A DNA stretch of 8,495 nucleotides from Treponema sp. (GTDB lineage: Bacteria > Spirochaetota > Spirochaetia > Treponematales > Breznakiellaceae), in contig JAITON010000208.1 in the NCBI GenBank assembly GCA_031289935.1, forward strand, positions 1 through 8,495, read 5' to 3'. This document shows, piece after piece, positions 1 through 5,897 of the stretch. Made by a program: the position numbers and the translations under genes. Under the pieces are notes generated by a model. That model was not told the origin of the DNA and made no database searches. It saw nothing but the letters and a program-made list of their open reading frames with translations. The number at the start of each line of letters is the position of its first letter. Position 1 is the first letter of the stretch.

Positions 1-1321
1 CGTACGCCGACTTGAACATCAGATCCACCGTCCCCACCGGGCCGTTCCGCTGCTTGGCAAGGATAAGGCTGGTCTCCTTTCCCTCGGCATCCTGCCTGGA
101 CGCATCGTCCGCCTTTTTATCGGATTCCCGTTTCCGGTGGAGGAACATCACCACATCCGCATCCTGTTCGATGGAGCCGGTATCCCGGATATCCGCCAGA
201 TTGGGCCGTTCCCTGCGCTTTTCCACGTCCCGGCCCACCTGGCAGAGGGCGACAATTGGGACATCAAGCTCCCGGGCTAGGCTCTTGAGAGACCGGGAAA
301 CTTCGGCCATCTGTTCGTAACGGGGAAGCTGGTAATGTTCCGAACTAATCAGGCCCAGATAATCAATAAAGATGATTTCCACCTTTTTCTGGGACCGGAT
401 CCGCCGGGCCTGGGACCGGAGGTCCAGAAGCTTCATATTGGACAGATCCTCAATATAGAGGGGCGCTTCGTAGAGCCTTCCTGCGGCGTCCAGAATCTTG
501 TTGAGCTCGCTGGCCTTGAAGTATCCGGTTTTGATGGCTTGGGAATCCATGTTAGCTTCCCCGGAGATAAGCCGTTCCACCAGGGTCTGGGCGGACATTT
601 CCAGGGAAAAAAAGGCCACAGGCCTGTTCTGATGAACCGCCATATTCGAGGCCATGGACAAGGCCAGTGCGGTCTTTCCGACGGAGGGCCGGGCGCCAAG
701 AATGACGAGTTCCGAGGGCTGGAAGCCCGAGGTCATCTGGTCCAGATCGTCGAATCCCGAGGGAACTCCCGTGTAGGCTCCCTTGTTCTTGAGCCGGGCT
801 TCGATTTTTTTATAGACATCAGGGACAATCTCCTCGAGGGTCTTGAAACTCATGGGCTGCCGGGAATCGGTAAGTTCAAAAATCTTCTGCTGGGTCTCGT
901 CCAGGAGGGTCCGGGAGTCCCGGGACTCGTCAAAGGCGTCAGCGGTAGCCTGCTGGGAAACCCGGATAAGGGCGCGCCGGATAAAGCCGTCCAGCACAAT
1001 CCCGGCGTAGTAGTCCACGTTGGCGGCCGTGGGTACCACATTGGTCAGGGAGGCCACATAGGCGGGCCCTCCGGCAGCGTCCAGTTCCCCGGTCCGGCGA
1101 AGCTCCTCCACAACGGTGATGATATCCGCCCGCCGGCTTGCGCCAGAAAGATTCTGAACGGCCTCGAAGACCCGGCGGTTCGCGTTGGAGTAAAAATAAT
1201 CGGGCCGTAAATAGGAAACCGTGTTAACCGCATCGGCATCCAAGAGCAAGGCCCCCAGCGTGGCCTTCTCCGCCTCGTCGTTGTGGGGAGGAATCCTGTC
1301 TTTGAGTCCCGGTGCGGCCAT
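1..1321 (-). CDS. dnaB: Replicative DNA helicase DnaB (3' end cut by window edge)
   Basis: Translating the minus strand from the ATG at 1321-1319 gives 440 codons with no stop before the window edge. DnaB is the hexameric, ATP-driven helicase that unwinds DNA at the replication fork and recruits primase. Visible in the sequence: an N-terminal DnaB_N domain (residues ~8-110, with PPHNDEAEKATLGALLLD); Walker A GARPSVGKT at 209-217; Walker B IIFIDYLGL ending in D320; the motif RDTGSIEQDADV near 379-390; and AKQRNGPVGTV near 422-432, which holds the arginine-finger region. The family usually runs to about 450 residues and ends soon after this point, so only ~10-15 residues are missing. The start is 10 nt after the rplI stop, with only a weak ribosome-binding site, so coupling to rplI translation is likely. 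The usual SQLxR stretch reads CQVGRDVEKR here, a modest variation. The sensor/Walker region is otherwise intact, so the protein should be active. Confidence 0.97.
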   Translation of the reverse strand, partial: MAAPGLKDRIPPHNDEAEKATLGALLLDADAVNTVSYLRPDYFYSNANRRVFEAVQNLSGASRRADIITVVEELRRTGELDAAGGPAYVASLTNVVPTAANVDYYAGIVLDGFIRRALIRVSQQATADAFDESRDSRTLLDETQQKIFELTDSRQPMSFKTLEEIVPDVYKKIEARLKNKGAYTGVPSGFDDLDQMTSGFQPSELVILGARPSVGKTALALSMASNMAVHQNRPVAFFSLEMSAQTLVERLISGEANMDSQAIKTGYFKASELNKILDAAGRLYEAPLYIEDLSNMKLLDLRSQARRIRSQKKVEIIFIDYLGLISSEHYQLPRYEQMAEVSRSLKSLARELDVPIVALCQVGRDVEKRRERPNLADIRDTGSIEQDADVVMFLHRKRESDKKADDASRQDAEGKETSLILAKQRNGPVGTVDLMFKSAY

Positions 1322-1331
1322 GCTATCGAGT

Positions 1332-1973
1332 CTATTCGGCGGGAGTCTCCGCTACGGGAGTCTCTATATCCACCGGAACGGGCTCCTCTACAGAAGATTC
1401 CATCGCAGGGCTCTCCGTTATGGGAGTCTCGCTGGGGACGCTCTCCTGGACGGCGACTTCCTCGGCAACGGCGGGCCGCAGCTTTCCGCGGCGGACTGTG
1501 GCGGCGGGCTTGGTCTCGGTCTTAATCTCCTGGGCCAGCACCGTGAGAGTTATCTCTGCGGCGGCGCCCTCGTAGAGTTTTACCGTAATCTTGTACTTGC
1601 CCACGCTCTTGAAGCTGTTCCCCGGGAGTTCCACCCGCTTCCGTTCCGTGGGATAGCCCTGCTTGGAGAGCTCCTCCGCCACGGTCTGGGCGGTTACGGC
1701 ACCGTAGAGCTTGCCGTTGGGGCCGGCGGGCATGGTCAGGGACAGTTCCAGGGCCTCAAGTTTTTCTCTAAACCCTGCGGCGTCCTTCCGTTTTTCAACC
1801 TTCCGGGCCTCAATCTCGTCCTTTCGAGACTCGAAAATCCTGACGGTCTCTTCATTATAGGGGACGGCGATGCCCCGGGGGTAGAGATAGTTACGGAAAT
1901 ATCCCTTGGCTACGTCCTTGACATCCCCTTCTTCCCCCAGGGGTGAGAGGTCCTTGTTCAATATTACTTTCAT
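1332..1973 (-). CDS. rplI: Large-subunit ribosomal protein bL9 with a long acidic/proline C-terminal tail
   Basis: The product is ribosomal protein L9, which binds 23S rRNA near the base of the L1 stalk and helps maintain reading frame. The N-terminal rRNA-binding domain carries the family signature, GDVKDVAKGYFRNYLYPRGIA (residues 16-36, quoted here in two overlapping senses: G16 to V21 then the GYFRNYLYP core). A long connecting helix (~41-78) leads to the C-terminal domain (~80-150, with GKLYGAVT). Typical L9 ends near residue 150; this one has 213, and residues ~152-213 form a low-complexity tail rich in Glu, Pro, Thr and Val with recurring ETP/ESP/AET motifs. I chose ATG at 1973 over the in-frame TTG at 1979 because AAAGGAG at 1981-1987 sits 7 nt from it and L9 normally begins MKVIL. 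It lies between the membrane-protein gene and dnaB, 10 nt before the latter. Confidence 0.96.
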   Translation of the reverse strand: MKVILNKDLSPLGEEGDVKDVAKGYFRNYLYPRGIAVPYNEETVRIFESRKDEIEARKVEKRKDAAGFREKLEALELSLTMPAGPNGKLYGAVTAQTVAEELSKQGYPTERKRVELPGNSFKSVGKYKITVKLYEGAAAEITLTVLAQEIKTETKPAATVRRGKLRPAVAEEVAVQESVPSETPITESPAMESSVEEPVPVDIETPVAETPAE

Positions 1974-1980
1974 AATCAAG

Positions 1981-1987
1981 CTCCTTT
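1981..1987 (-). promoter_or_regulatory. Ribosome-binding site of rplI
   Basis: AAAGGAG on the minus strand lies 7 nt before the ATG at 1973. It decides the start of L9 against the TTG two codons upstream. Confidence 0.8.
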
Positions 1988-2074
1988 GACATCCTTATAG
2001 ATGTCCGTACAAGATCGATTCTCCATACGGAAAACCGTTTATCCATCCCCGGAGTAGAGGACGGTTAGGGAGGC

Positions 2075-2097
2075 CCGATTAACTTGGCGCTAATCGG
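2075..2097 (-). other. Hairpin across the 3' end of the DUF2232-like gene
   Basis: Arms CCGATTA (2075-2081) and TAATCGG (2091-2097) form a perfect 7-bp inverted repeat with a 9-nt loop that spans the stop codon (2090-2092). No T-run follows on the minus strand, so it is not a typical intrinsic terminator. It may be an RNA processing or stability element within the operon, which otherwise shows its largest gap (1974-2089) here. The rest of that gap contains the rplI ribosome-binding site and short imperfect inverted repeats such as ACGG-TTTT-CCGT. Confidence 0.4.
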
Positions 2098-3109
2098 CAC
2101 GCTTCGTTGGCTGTCCCCGAAGGGGCAGCCAATTTTCAGCGACCCCCAGAAGAGCCAGAGCCCCCAGAAGGATCGCGTTGATTCCCGGGCTGAACAATAG
2201 TATCACAAAGATGACATTCAGGAGAAGCCTTAAGCCCGGCGAAACCGCCGACCGGGACACGGGCCGGGAGAAAAACGAGCTGACAATACCCCAACCCTGG
2301 GCCAGATAGAGGATAACGCAAAGAACCAGAACGTTCCAGGCCCCTATTTCCAGGGGATCAATGCCCAGACTCAGCCCCAGGACAAGGGCCGCAATGGAAA
2401 GTGAGAGGGGCCAGATGACCCAGGCATCCACTCGGAAGGCCGCCAATCCCGGGTCCCGGTTTCGGCGCCGGGCCAGCCGGGCGATAAATTGGGAAAGCCG
2501 CAGGAAGCCATAGAAAAGAGCCATCAAAGAGACAAGCACCCCGCCCCGGTACATAACGGCCTCCAGAGTCCGAGTGATAGCTTCTGCGGTCAGGGCCGGT
2601 GCTGGCTGATCCATAGAACTATAGAGTGCTGCGACCATCTCCACCTCGGCCCCGAACAGATCAGCCACAAGGCCACCGTCCATAGAGAAGCCTAGCAACA
2701 CCAAGGCGGCCCCCAGCATAGCGGCAATGGAAAGGCGCCAGACGCCGGGGAGATTCCGCAGAGGATTTTTCCGCCCCGGCTCTGCAACAGTCCCAACCGG
2801 TGTAAGTACCCAGGTAAAGCCGGCTATCATTAGGTTAAAGTAGGCAAAATCGTAGACCAGGGCCAGGGGAGCAACCCCGGCACCCCAGGCAAGCGAAAGG
2901 GAGAGGAAGAGATTCCCGAGGGCTGTGGTAAGACAACAGAGCCAGCCGGTCCTGCTGTTCCATCCAGAAACCACGATGCCCAGGGGCAGGAGAAAGAAAA
3001 AGCTCCCAAAGCCGGTCCGAATAAGCCCTGCCGTAAGAATCCCCCCGATAAGGGCCGGGATTGGGGAAGGGCCTAGCACTGGGCTTAGGGCCAAGTTCTC
3101 CGTACTCAT
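2090..3109 (-). CDS. Polytopic inner-membrane protein, DUF2232/YybS-like
   Basis: This 339-residue protein is very hydrophobic, with about 8-10 membrane segments (near residues 18-33, 35-50, 55-75, 78-102, 125-141, 189-210, 228-249, 257-280 and a long stretch 294-325). A more polar part at ~145-188 and a basic loop ARLARRRNR (~210-218) lie between them. The late segment containing ILYLAQGWGIVSSFF and the end LGVAENWLPLRG resemble the DUF2232 (YybS) family. In Bacillus that family also sits beside rplI and the replicative helicase, and the location here, between rpsR and rplI, supports the call. No catalytic residues are evident and the biochemical role is unknown; some members of this broad group look like transport or S-component-like proteins. 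The start at 3109 has no strong Shine-Dalgarno sequence and is 18 nt after the rpsR stop, so translation may be coupled. Family assignment is inferred from memory of the pattern, not from a search. Confidence 0.72.
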   Translation of the reverse strand: MSTENLALSPVLGPSPIPALIGGILTAGLIRTGFGSFFFLLPLGIVVSGWNSRTGWLCCLTTALGNLFLSLSLAWGAGVAPLALVYDFAYFNLMIAGFTWVLTPVGTVAEPGRKNPLRNLPGVWRLSIAAMLGAALVLLGFSMDGGLVADLFGAEVEMVAALYSSMDQPAPALTAEAITRTLEAVMYRGGVLVSLMALFYGFLRLSQFIARLARRRNRDPGLAAFRVDAWVIWPLSLSIAALVLGLSLGIDPLEIGAWNVLVLCVILYLAQGWGIVSSFFSRPVSRSAVSPGLRLLLNVIFVILLFSPGINAILLGALALLGVAENWLPLRGQPTKRAD

Positions 3110-3127
3110 CCGTTGGGGCCTACCGGC

Positions 3128-3445
3128 CTATTCCGCCACGAAGGGTAACAGGGCCAGGATCCGGGCCCGTTTGATGGTTAGGGCCAGGGCCCGCTGATGC
3201 TTGGCGCAGGTGCCAGTGATACGCCGGGGCAGAATCTTCCCCCGCTCAGTGATAAAACGCCGGAGCGTATCCGCATCCTTATAGTCTATCTTGAGCTTCT
3301 GGGTACAGAATTTGCAAACCTTCTTTTTGAAGAAGACCTTTCCCTTACCGCTCCGGCGGTCATCACCTTCCCGGCCGTCCTGCCCCCCGTCCATACCCCG
3401 GTCCCGGGGCCCGCGCTCGTTTTCCATATATCGTTCGTCAGACAT
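3128..3445 (-). CDS. rpsR: Small-subunit ribosomal protein bS18
   Basis: S18 binds the platform of the 30S subunit as a partner of S6. The conserved core occupies residues ~36-105: VCKFCTQKLKIDYKD, then LRRFITERGKILPRRITG, CAKHQRALALTIKRARILALLPF and AE. It retains a Cys-X2-Cys pair (C44, C47) plus C80 and H83, the arrangement of the putatively zinc-binding 'C+' form of S18. The first ~35 residues are a charged, glycine/arginine/aspartate-rich extension, longer than in many bacteria and probably disordered. AAGGAG (3451-3456) is 5 nt before the ATG. The gene follows ssb by 20 nt, the usual rpsF-ssb-rpsR order. Confidence 0.96.
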   Translation of the reverse strand: MSDERYMENERGPRDRGMDGGQDGREGDDRRSGKGKVFFKKKVCKFCTQKLKIDYKDADTLRRFITERGKILPRRITGTCAKHQRALALTIKRARILALLPFVAE

Positions 3446-3465
3446 AATTACTCCTTATAGATTGA

Positions 3466-3954
3466 TTAAAACGGAATATCATCGGCAAAGCCGTCGTCGC
3501 CCGCCGGTGAAGGCCGGTCTCCAGGGACGCTGCCCGGATCGTTCGTCGTACCGCCCGGTGCATTGCCGTAGGAAGCGCCGCTCTGTCCAAAGGGAGCGCC
3601 CCCGGATGCGCCGCCTGAACCTGAACCCGGACCGCCGCCCAGAAGCTGCAGGTTTGAGGCCACAATTTCCACCCTGGAGCGGTTCTGTCCATCCTGGGCC
3701 CAGCGGTCCTGGCGGAGTTCCCCCTCCACCCCGATGAGTTTACCCTTGACCAGGTACTGGGTCAGAGTCTCTCCCTGACGGCCCCAGAGGACCACGTCAA
3801 AAAAATTGGGCTCATCCTCCCATTGATCACCGTTCTTGCGGCGGCGGTTCACAGCCACAGAAAATTTGCACACCGCCTGGCCCCCGGCGGTATACTTGAG
3901 CTCTGCGTCCCGGGTAAGGCGGCCCACCAGCACTACATGATTGATATCTGCCAT
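3466..3954 (-). CDS. ssb: Single-stranded DNA-binding protein SSB
   Basis: SSB coats single-stranded DNA during replication, repair and recombination and recruits partner proteins through its C-terminal tip. The 162-residue product has an OB fold (residues ~1-105, starting MADINHVVLVGRLTRDAEL, with FFDVVLWGRQGETL at 51-64 and GKLIGVEGEL at 71-80). A Gly/Ser/Pro/Ala-rich flexible linker follows (~106-153), then the acidic tip ending DDIPF, the canonical docking peptide. Both functional parts are intact. The gene lies between rpsF and rpsR, and its ribosome-binding site overlaps the rpsF stop codon, so translation of S6 and SSB is probably linked. Nothing suggests a plasmid-type or duplicate SSB. 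Confidence 0.97.
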   Translation of the reverse strand: MADINHVVLVGRLTRDAELKYTAGGQAVCKFSVAVNRRRKNGDQWEDEPNFFDVVLWGRQGETLTQYLVKGKLIGVEGELRQDRWAQDGQNRSRVEIVASNLQLLGGGPGSGSGGASGGAPFGQSGASYGNAPGGTTNDPGSVPGDRPSPAGDDGFADDIPF

Positions 3955-3957
3955 GGC

Positions 3958-3966
3958 CCCCTCCTA
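3958..3966 (-). promoter_or_regulatory. ssb ribosome-binding site fused to the rpsF stop codon
   Basis: On the minus strand the sequence reads TAGGAGGGG, so the TAG that ends rpsF is also the first part of the AGGAGG that precedes the ssb ATG (3954-3952) by a few bases. This arrangement suggests terminating S6 ribosomes can re-initiate on ssb. Confidence 0.7.
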
Positions 3967-4245
3967 TTCGTCGACCCTGACGAAAAGATACTTGAGGATA
4001 TTGGCGTTGAGCTTAAAGACCCGGTCCAATACGGTGATTTTTGCGGGATCGGCCCTGAGGATATAGAGCATGTACCGGGCTCTCCGCCGCTTCTTGACCT
4101 CGTAGGCCAGGTCCCGGTCCACGGGATCTTCGGCCTTAACGATCTCGACCCCCTGAGCCGCGAGATCCGCCGCAATCTGTTCACGGCCTGCCTGATACTG
4201 GTCTTCTTCCAGGGGATAGACCACCATTAATTCATACCGACGCAT
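3964..4245 (-). CDS. rpsF: Small-subunit ribosomal protein bS6
   Basis: S6 binds the central domain of 16S rRNA together with S18. The 93-residue product matches the usual length and has the S6 pattern: MRRYELMVVYPLEEDQ at the start (first beta strand), the helix at ~17-32, the VDRDLAYEVKKRRRARYMLY segment (~42-61, typically 'G.R.LAY.I.K...G.Y') and a C-terminal helix and strand ending FKLNANILKYLFVRVDE. The strong Shine-Dalgarno AAGGAGG at 4250-4256 lies just upstream of the ATG. It is the first gene of the minus-strand operon, downstream of a good promoter and a structured leader. In several bacteria the S6:S18 complex represses its own mRNA; whether that happens here is inference. Confidence 0.95.
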   Translation of the reverse strand: MRRYELMVVYPLEEDQYQAGREQIAADLAAQGVEIVKAEDPVDRDLAYEVKKRRRARYMLYILRADPAKITVLDRVFKLNANILKYLFVRVDE

Positions 4246-4346
4246 AGATCCTCCTTACGGACGTTTATTATCATCTATCAATATTATGATGATAACCTTG
4301 GCCCGCCCCAAGAGGCGGACAAAGAGGTTCGGAAACACTGTTTCCG
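4246..4346 (-). promoter_or_regulatory. Structured 5' leader of the rpsF operon (possible S6:S18 autoregulatory RNA)
   Basis: Three stem-loops can be drawn in the ~100-nt transcript upstream of rpsF. The first is CGGAAAC/GUUUCCG with an AGU loop (4330-4346). The second is GUCCGCC/GGCGGGC with a 6-nt loop and one G-U pair (4301-4320). The third is UUAUCAUC/GAUGAUAA with a 12-nt loop (4268-4295), ending 11 nt before the Shine-Dalgarno. A leader of this length in front of rpsF fits the known S6:S18 mRNA autoregulation found in many bacteria, whose motif presents a CCG trinucleotide. CCG occurs here more than once, but I cannot match the exact consensus by eye. Confidence 0.5.
4330..4346. promoter_or_regulatory. 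Perfect 17-bp palindrome between the divergent transcription units
   Basis: CGGAAACA-C-TGTTTCCG has 8-bp arms around one central base. It lies immediately downstream of the -10 of the rpsF promoter, where transcription should begin. On the plus strand it directly precedes TATAGT (4347-4352), a good -10 match, but with no recognisable -35. It could be an operator for a dimeric repressor acting on both directions or simply the first hairpin of the rpsF leader. Confidence 0.5.
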
Positions 4347-4353
4347 TATAGTG

Positions 4354-4382
4354 AGCCTAGCAAAGATTCAGATTTTTGTCAA
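4354..4382 (-). promoter_or_regulatory. Sigma-70-type promoter of the rpsF-dnaB operon
   Basis: On the minus strand a perfect -35 TTGACA (4382-4377) is followed by a 17-nt spacer and TAGGCT (4359-4354) as a weaker -10. Transcription would start near 4347, giving a leader of about 100 nt before rpsF. The combination of exact -35 and optimal spacing in an AT-rich divergent gap makes this the best promoter in the window. Confidence 0.7.
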
Positions 4383-4411
4383 GGGCCGCCGATAGTAGAA
4401 CTAAGAGAATT

Positions 4412-4861
4412 ATGGATAAACATATCAATTTTGAGGACAATATCTTCATTATCAATACCCGGATACGCATGATCCGGGATATGCTCCTTTTGGATGCAGA
4501 CCCGGACTTCTTCCTCATGGCGACCCTGGACGATACGGTGTTCATTGACCGGAGCCTGGCAAGGCTTCTAGAACTCCTGGAAGGTAATACCCGGTATATT
4601 GACCGGGAGGCTCAGTTCCACAATCTGGCGGAGACCGAGGCTAGTTTTGTGGGGCTCCTGACGGCGGTCCAGAACGGGGAAAATACCCTGTCGGCCCTTA
4701 AATTCCCGGTGATGGAGGAGAAAATCGCCGGGCTGCTCCAGCGTTCCGGGGAACGGCGGAAGCGCCTGGCGGCTCTGACCCGGGAAATGGCGGGCCGTTC
4801 AGTGCCCGAACCGGTGGTTAGTTCCCGGGAACTGGCAGAACTCCTTAATGGCCTTGTGTAA
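4412..4861 (+). CDS. Small helical protein of unknown function
   Basis: I do not recognise this 149-residue protein. It is almost entirely predicted helix with charged, heptad-like stretches: INTRIRMIRDMLLLDADPDFF (13-33, broken by the DPD turn), the segment SLARLLELLEGNTRYIDREA (48-67), EEKIAGLLQRSGERRKRLAALTRE (102-125, given as range) and a short C-terminal helix SSRELAELLNGLV. It has no cysteines, signal peptide or membrane segment, so it should be cytosolic. I chose ATG 4412 with weak AAGAGA just before it; an in-frame TTG at 4376 would overlap the -35 of the opposite promoter and is unlikely. The gene is divergent from rpsF and 6 nt upstream of rsmD, so the two are probably cotranscribed. 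The length and helicity resemble small flagellar chaperones or adaptor proteins, but that is only a loose analogy. Confidence 0.8.
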   Translation: MDKHINFEDNIFIINTRIRMIRDMLLLDADPDFFLMATLDDTVFIDRSLARLLELLEGNTRYIDREAQFHNLAETEASFVGLLTAVQNGENTLSALKFPVMEEKIAGLLQRSGERRKRLAALTREMAGRSVPEPVVSSRELAELLNGLV

Positions 4862-4867
4862 GTTCCC

Positions 4868-5407
4868 ATGCGGATAACCGGCGGTGTTTTGGGGGGCCGG
4901 AAGGTAGCCGTCCCTCCGGGAATAATCAGGCCCGCCATGGACCGGATGCGGGAATCGGTCTTTGCCGTCCTGGGGGATCTCACGGGGAGTTCCTTTCTGG
5001 ACCTCTTCTCGGGCTCCGGAATCATTGCCCTGGAGGCGGCTTCCCGGGGAGCCTCGCCGGTGGAAGTGGTGGAAGCGGACCGGCTCAAACGGAAGGTCCT
5101 GCTGGAAAATGCGGCTCTGGCGCCGGGGGGGATCTCCTGCCGTTTTATGGCGGCGGAGCTTTACATTAGACGGGCGAGACGGAGCTTTAGTCTGGTCTTT
5201 TGCGACCCCCCCTTTCCCTACAAGTACAAGGGGGAGCTCCTGGCAAATATCGCCGCATCGCCCCTTTTGGCGGGAGAGTCCCGGCTCCTCTTCCACCGGC
5301 CCCGGGAAGAAGGGCTGGAATGTCCTGCAACGCTGATTCTGGAGGAATCCCGGCGCTACGGACGCTCTGTGGTTGATTTCTTTCGAAAACCCCTAGGGAA
5401 GCACTGA
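4868..5407 (+). CDS. rsmD: 16S rRNA (guanine(966)-N(2))-methyltransferase RsmD
   Basis: RsmD transfers a methyl group from S-adenosylmethionine to N2 of G966 in 16S rRNA, late in 30S assembly. The 179-residue product has the family layout: MRITGGVLGGRKV at the N-terminus, RPAMDRMRESVFAVL (21-35, the conserved RPT.DR.RE..F motif), the SAM-binding motif I FLDLFSGSGIIALEA (43-57), acidic VEVVEAD (65-71) that normally contacts the SAM ribose, and the catalytic DPPF at 113-116. Length is normal, though the loop after SRGA is compact. It starts 6 nt after the preceding stop with no clear Shine-Dalgarno, suggesting coupling. Its target lies in the 30S subunit, as do the S6 and S18 genes encoded on the opposite side of the divergent promoter. 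Confidence 0.95.
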   Translation: MRITGGVLGGRKVAVPPGIIRPAMDRMRESVFAVLGDLTGSSFLDLFSGSGIIALEAASRGASPVEVVEADRLKRKVLLENAALAPGGISCRFMAAELYIRRARRSFSLVFCDPPFPYKYKGELLANIAASPLLAGESRLLFHRPREEGLECPATLILEESRRYGRSVVDFFRKPLGKH

Positions 5408-5454
5408 TTTATGCAACATGGTTTGGCGCCAGGCTTCGCACCAGGCTGGTATAC

Positions 5455-5474
5455 ATGCCACGGCATATATGCCG
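5455..5474. repeat. Nested palindromes in the gap before the TPR genes
   Basis: CGGCATATATGCCG (5461-5474) is a perfect 14-bp palindrome. It shares its left half with a second palindrome, ATGCC-AC-GGCAT (5455-5466), so the order is ATGCC, GGCAT, ATGCC with the two ATGCC copies 14 bp apart. The site lies upstream of the putative promoter of the 115-aa gene and could be an operator with alternative half-site pairings, or a pair of mutually exclusive RNA hairpins at the end of the rsmD transcript. No T-run follows directly. Confidence 0.45.
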
Positions 5475-5504
5475 GCGTCAAGTGCATCAGCGCATCCCTC
5501 GTTG

Positions 5505-5533
5505 TTGATTTTTTTAGTCTCGTTATATATATT
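5505..5533 (+). promoter_or_regulatory. Possible promoter of the TPR-rlmN operon
   Basis: TTGATT (5505-5510) and TATATT (5528-5533) are separated by 17 nt in an AT-rich patch that contrasts with the GC-rich surroundings. The predicted start would be close to 5540, leaving almost no leader and cutting into the Shine-Dalgarno at 5537-5543. An alternative pairing, TTGTTG (5502-5507) with TATATA (5524-5529), places the start a few bases further upstream. The call is tentative. Confidence 0.38.
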
Positions 5534-5536
5534 ATC

Positions 5537-5543
5537 AGAAGGA
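5537..5543 (+). promoter_or_regulatory. Ribosome-binding site that sets the start of the 115-aa TPR-like gene
   Basis: AGAAGGA lies 6 nt before the ATG at 5550. The in-frame reading upstream to 5418 crosses the AT-rich promoter region and the palindromes and looks non-coding, so the downstream start is preferred. Confidence 0.7.
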
Positions 5544-5549
5544 CAGAAT

Positions 5550-5897
5550 ATGAATTATCAAAATTTGTTCAGCCGCTTTGAAGGTGAGAAAGACTTTATC
5601 AAGACCAGCTCAAAAACGGCGATGGATGGGTCCCAGAAGGCGGCCCTGAACCGGCGGGGGAACGAGTTCTACAATACCGGGAAAATCGAAGAGGCCCGGC
5701 GGATCTTCCTTACTACCGGCTATTCCGACGGGCTGGTTCGGATTGGGGACAGCTACAAGTCCCAGGGCCGGGTACTGGACGCCCTCCGGATGTACTGGCT
5801 CGCCCCGGACCGGAAGCGGGCGGATCAAATTATCGAACAAATGGCCATGCAAATACAAAATCTAATCCACGAAGATACGGGAGAGACCCATGAGTGA
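5550..5897 (+). CDS. Small TPR-like protein of unknown function
   Basis: The product has 115 residues. After a polar N-terminus (MNYQNLFSRFEGEKDF) it contains what look like two degenerate tetratricopeptide helix pairs: KAALNRRGNEFYNTGKIEEA with RRIFLTTG (30-57), and DGLVRIGDSYKSQGRVLDAL with RMYWLAPD (60-87). A C-terminal amphipathic helix follows (88-106, ADQIIEQMAMQIQNLI). The pattern G.xx.....G...EA...F is typical of TPR units that bind other proteins. There is no signal peptide or membrane segment. Its last 8 nt overlap the start of the large TPR gene, a sign of translational coupling, so the two products may act together, perhaps as partners through their TPR surfaces (inference). I do not recognise a named gene; conserved small TPR proteins next to rlmN in treponemes are a likely parallel. 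Confidence 0.85.
   Translation: MNYQNLFSRFEGEKDFIKTSSKTAMDGSQKAALNRRGNEFYNTGKIEEARRIFLTTGYSDGLVRIGDSYKSQGRVLDALRMYWLAPDRKRADQIIEQMAMQIQNLIHEDTGETHE

Noticed and set aside
335..1210. Long plus-strand open frame opposite dnaB
   Set aside because: It is antisense to a gene with all DnaB motifs, and its composition (Gly, His, Pro rich) is that of a GC-rich shadow frame.
1221..1946. Plus-strand open frame opposite rplI
   Set aside because: It mirrors the L9 coding sequence, has no ribosome-binding site and no recognisable domain.
4376..4411. Upstream TTG start for the 149-aa gene
   Set aside because: It overlaps the -35 of the opposite rpsF promoter and has no ribosome-binding site; ATG 4412 fits better.
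5418..5549. N-terminal extension of the 115-aa TPR-like protein
   Set aside because: The stretch contains palindromes and the AT-rich promoter-like region, and AGAAGGA correctly spaced before ATG 5550 marks the likely start.
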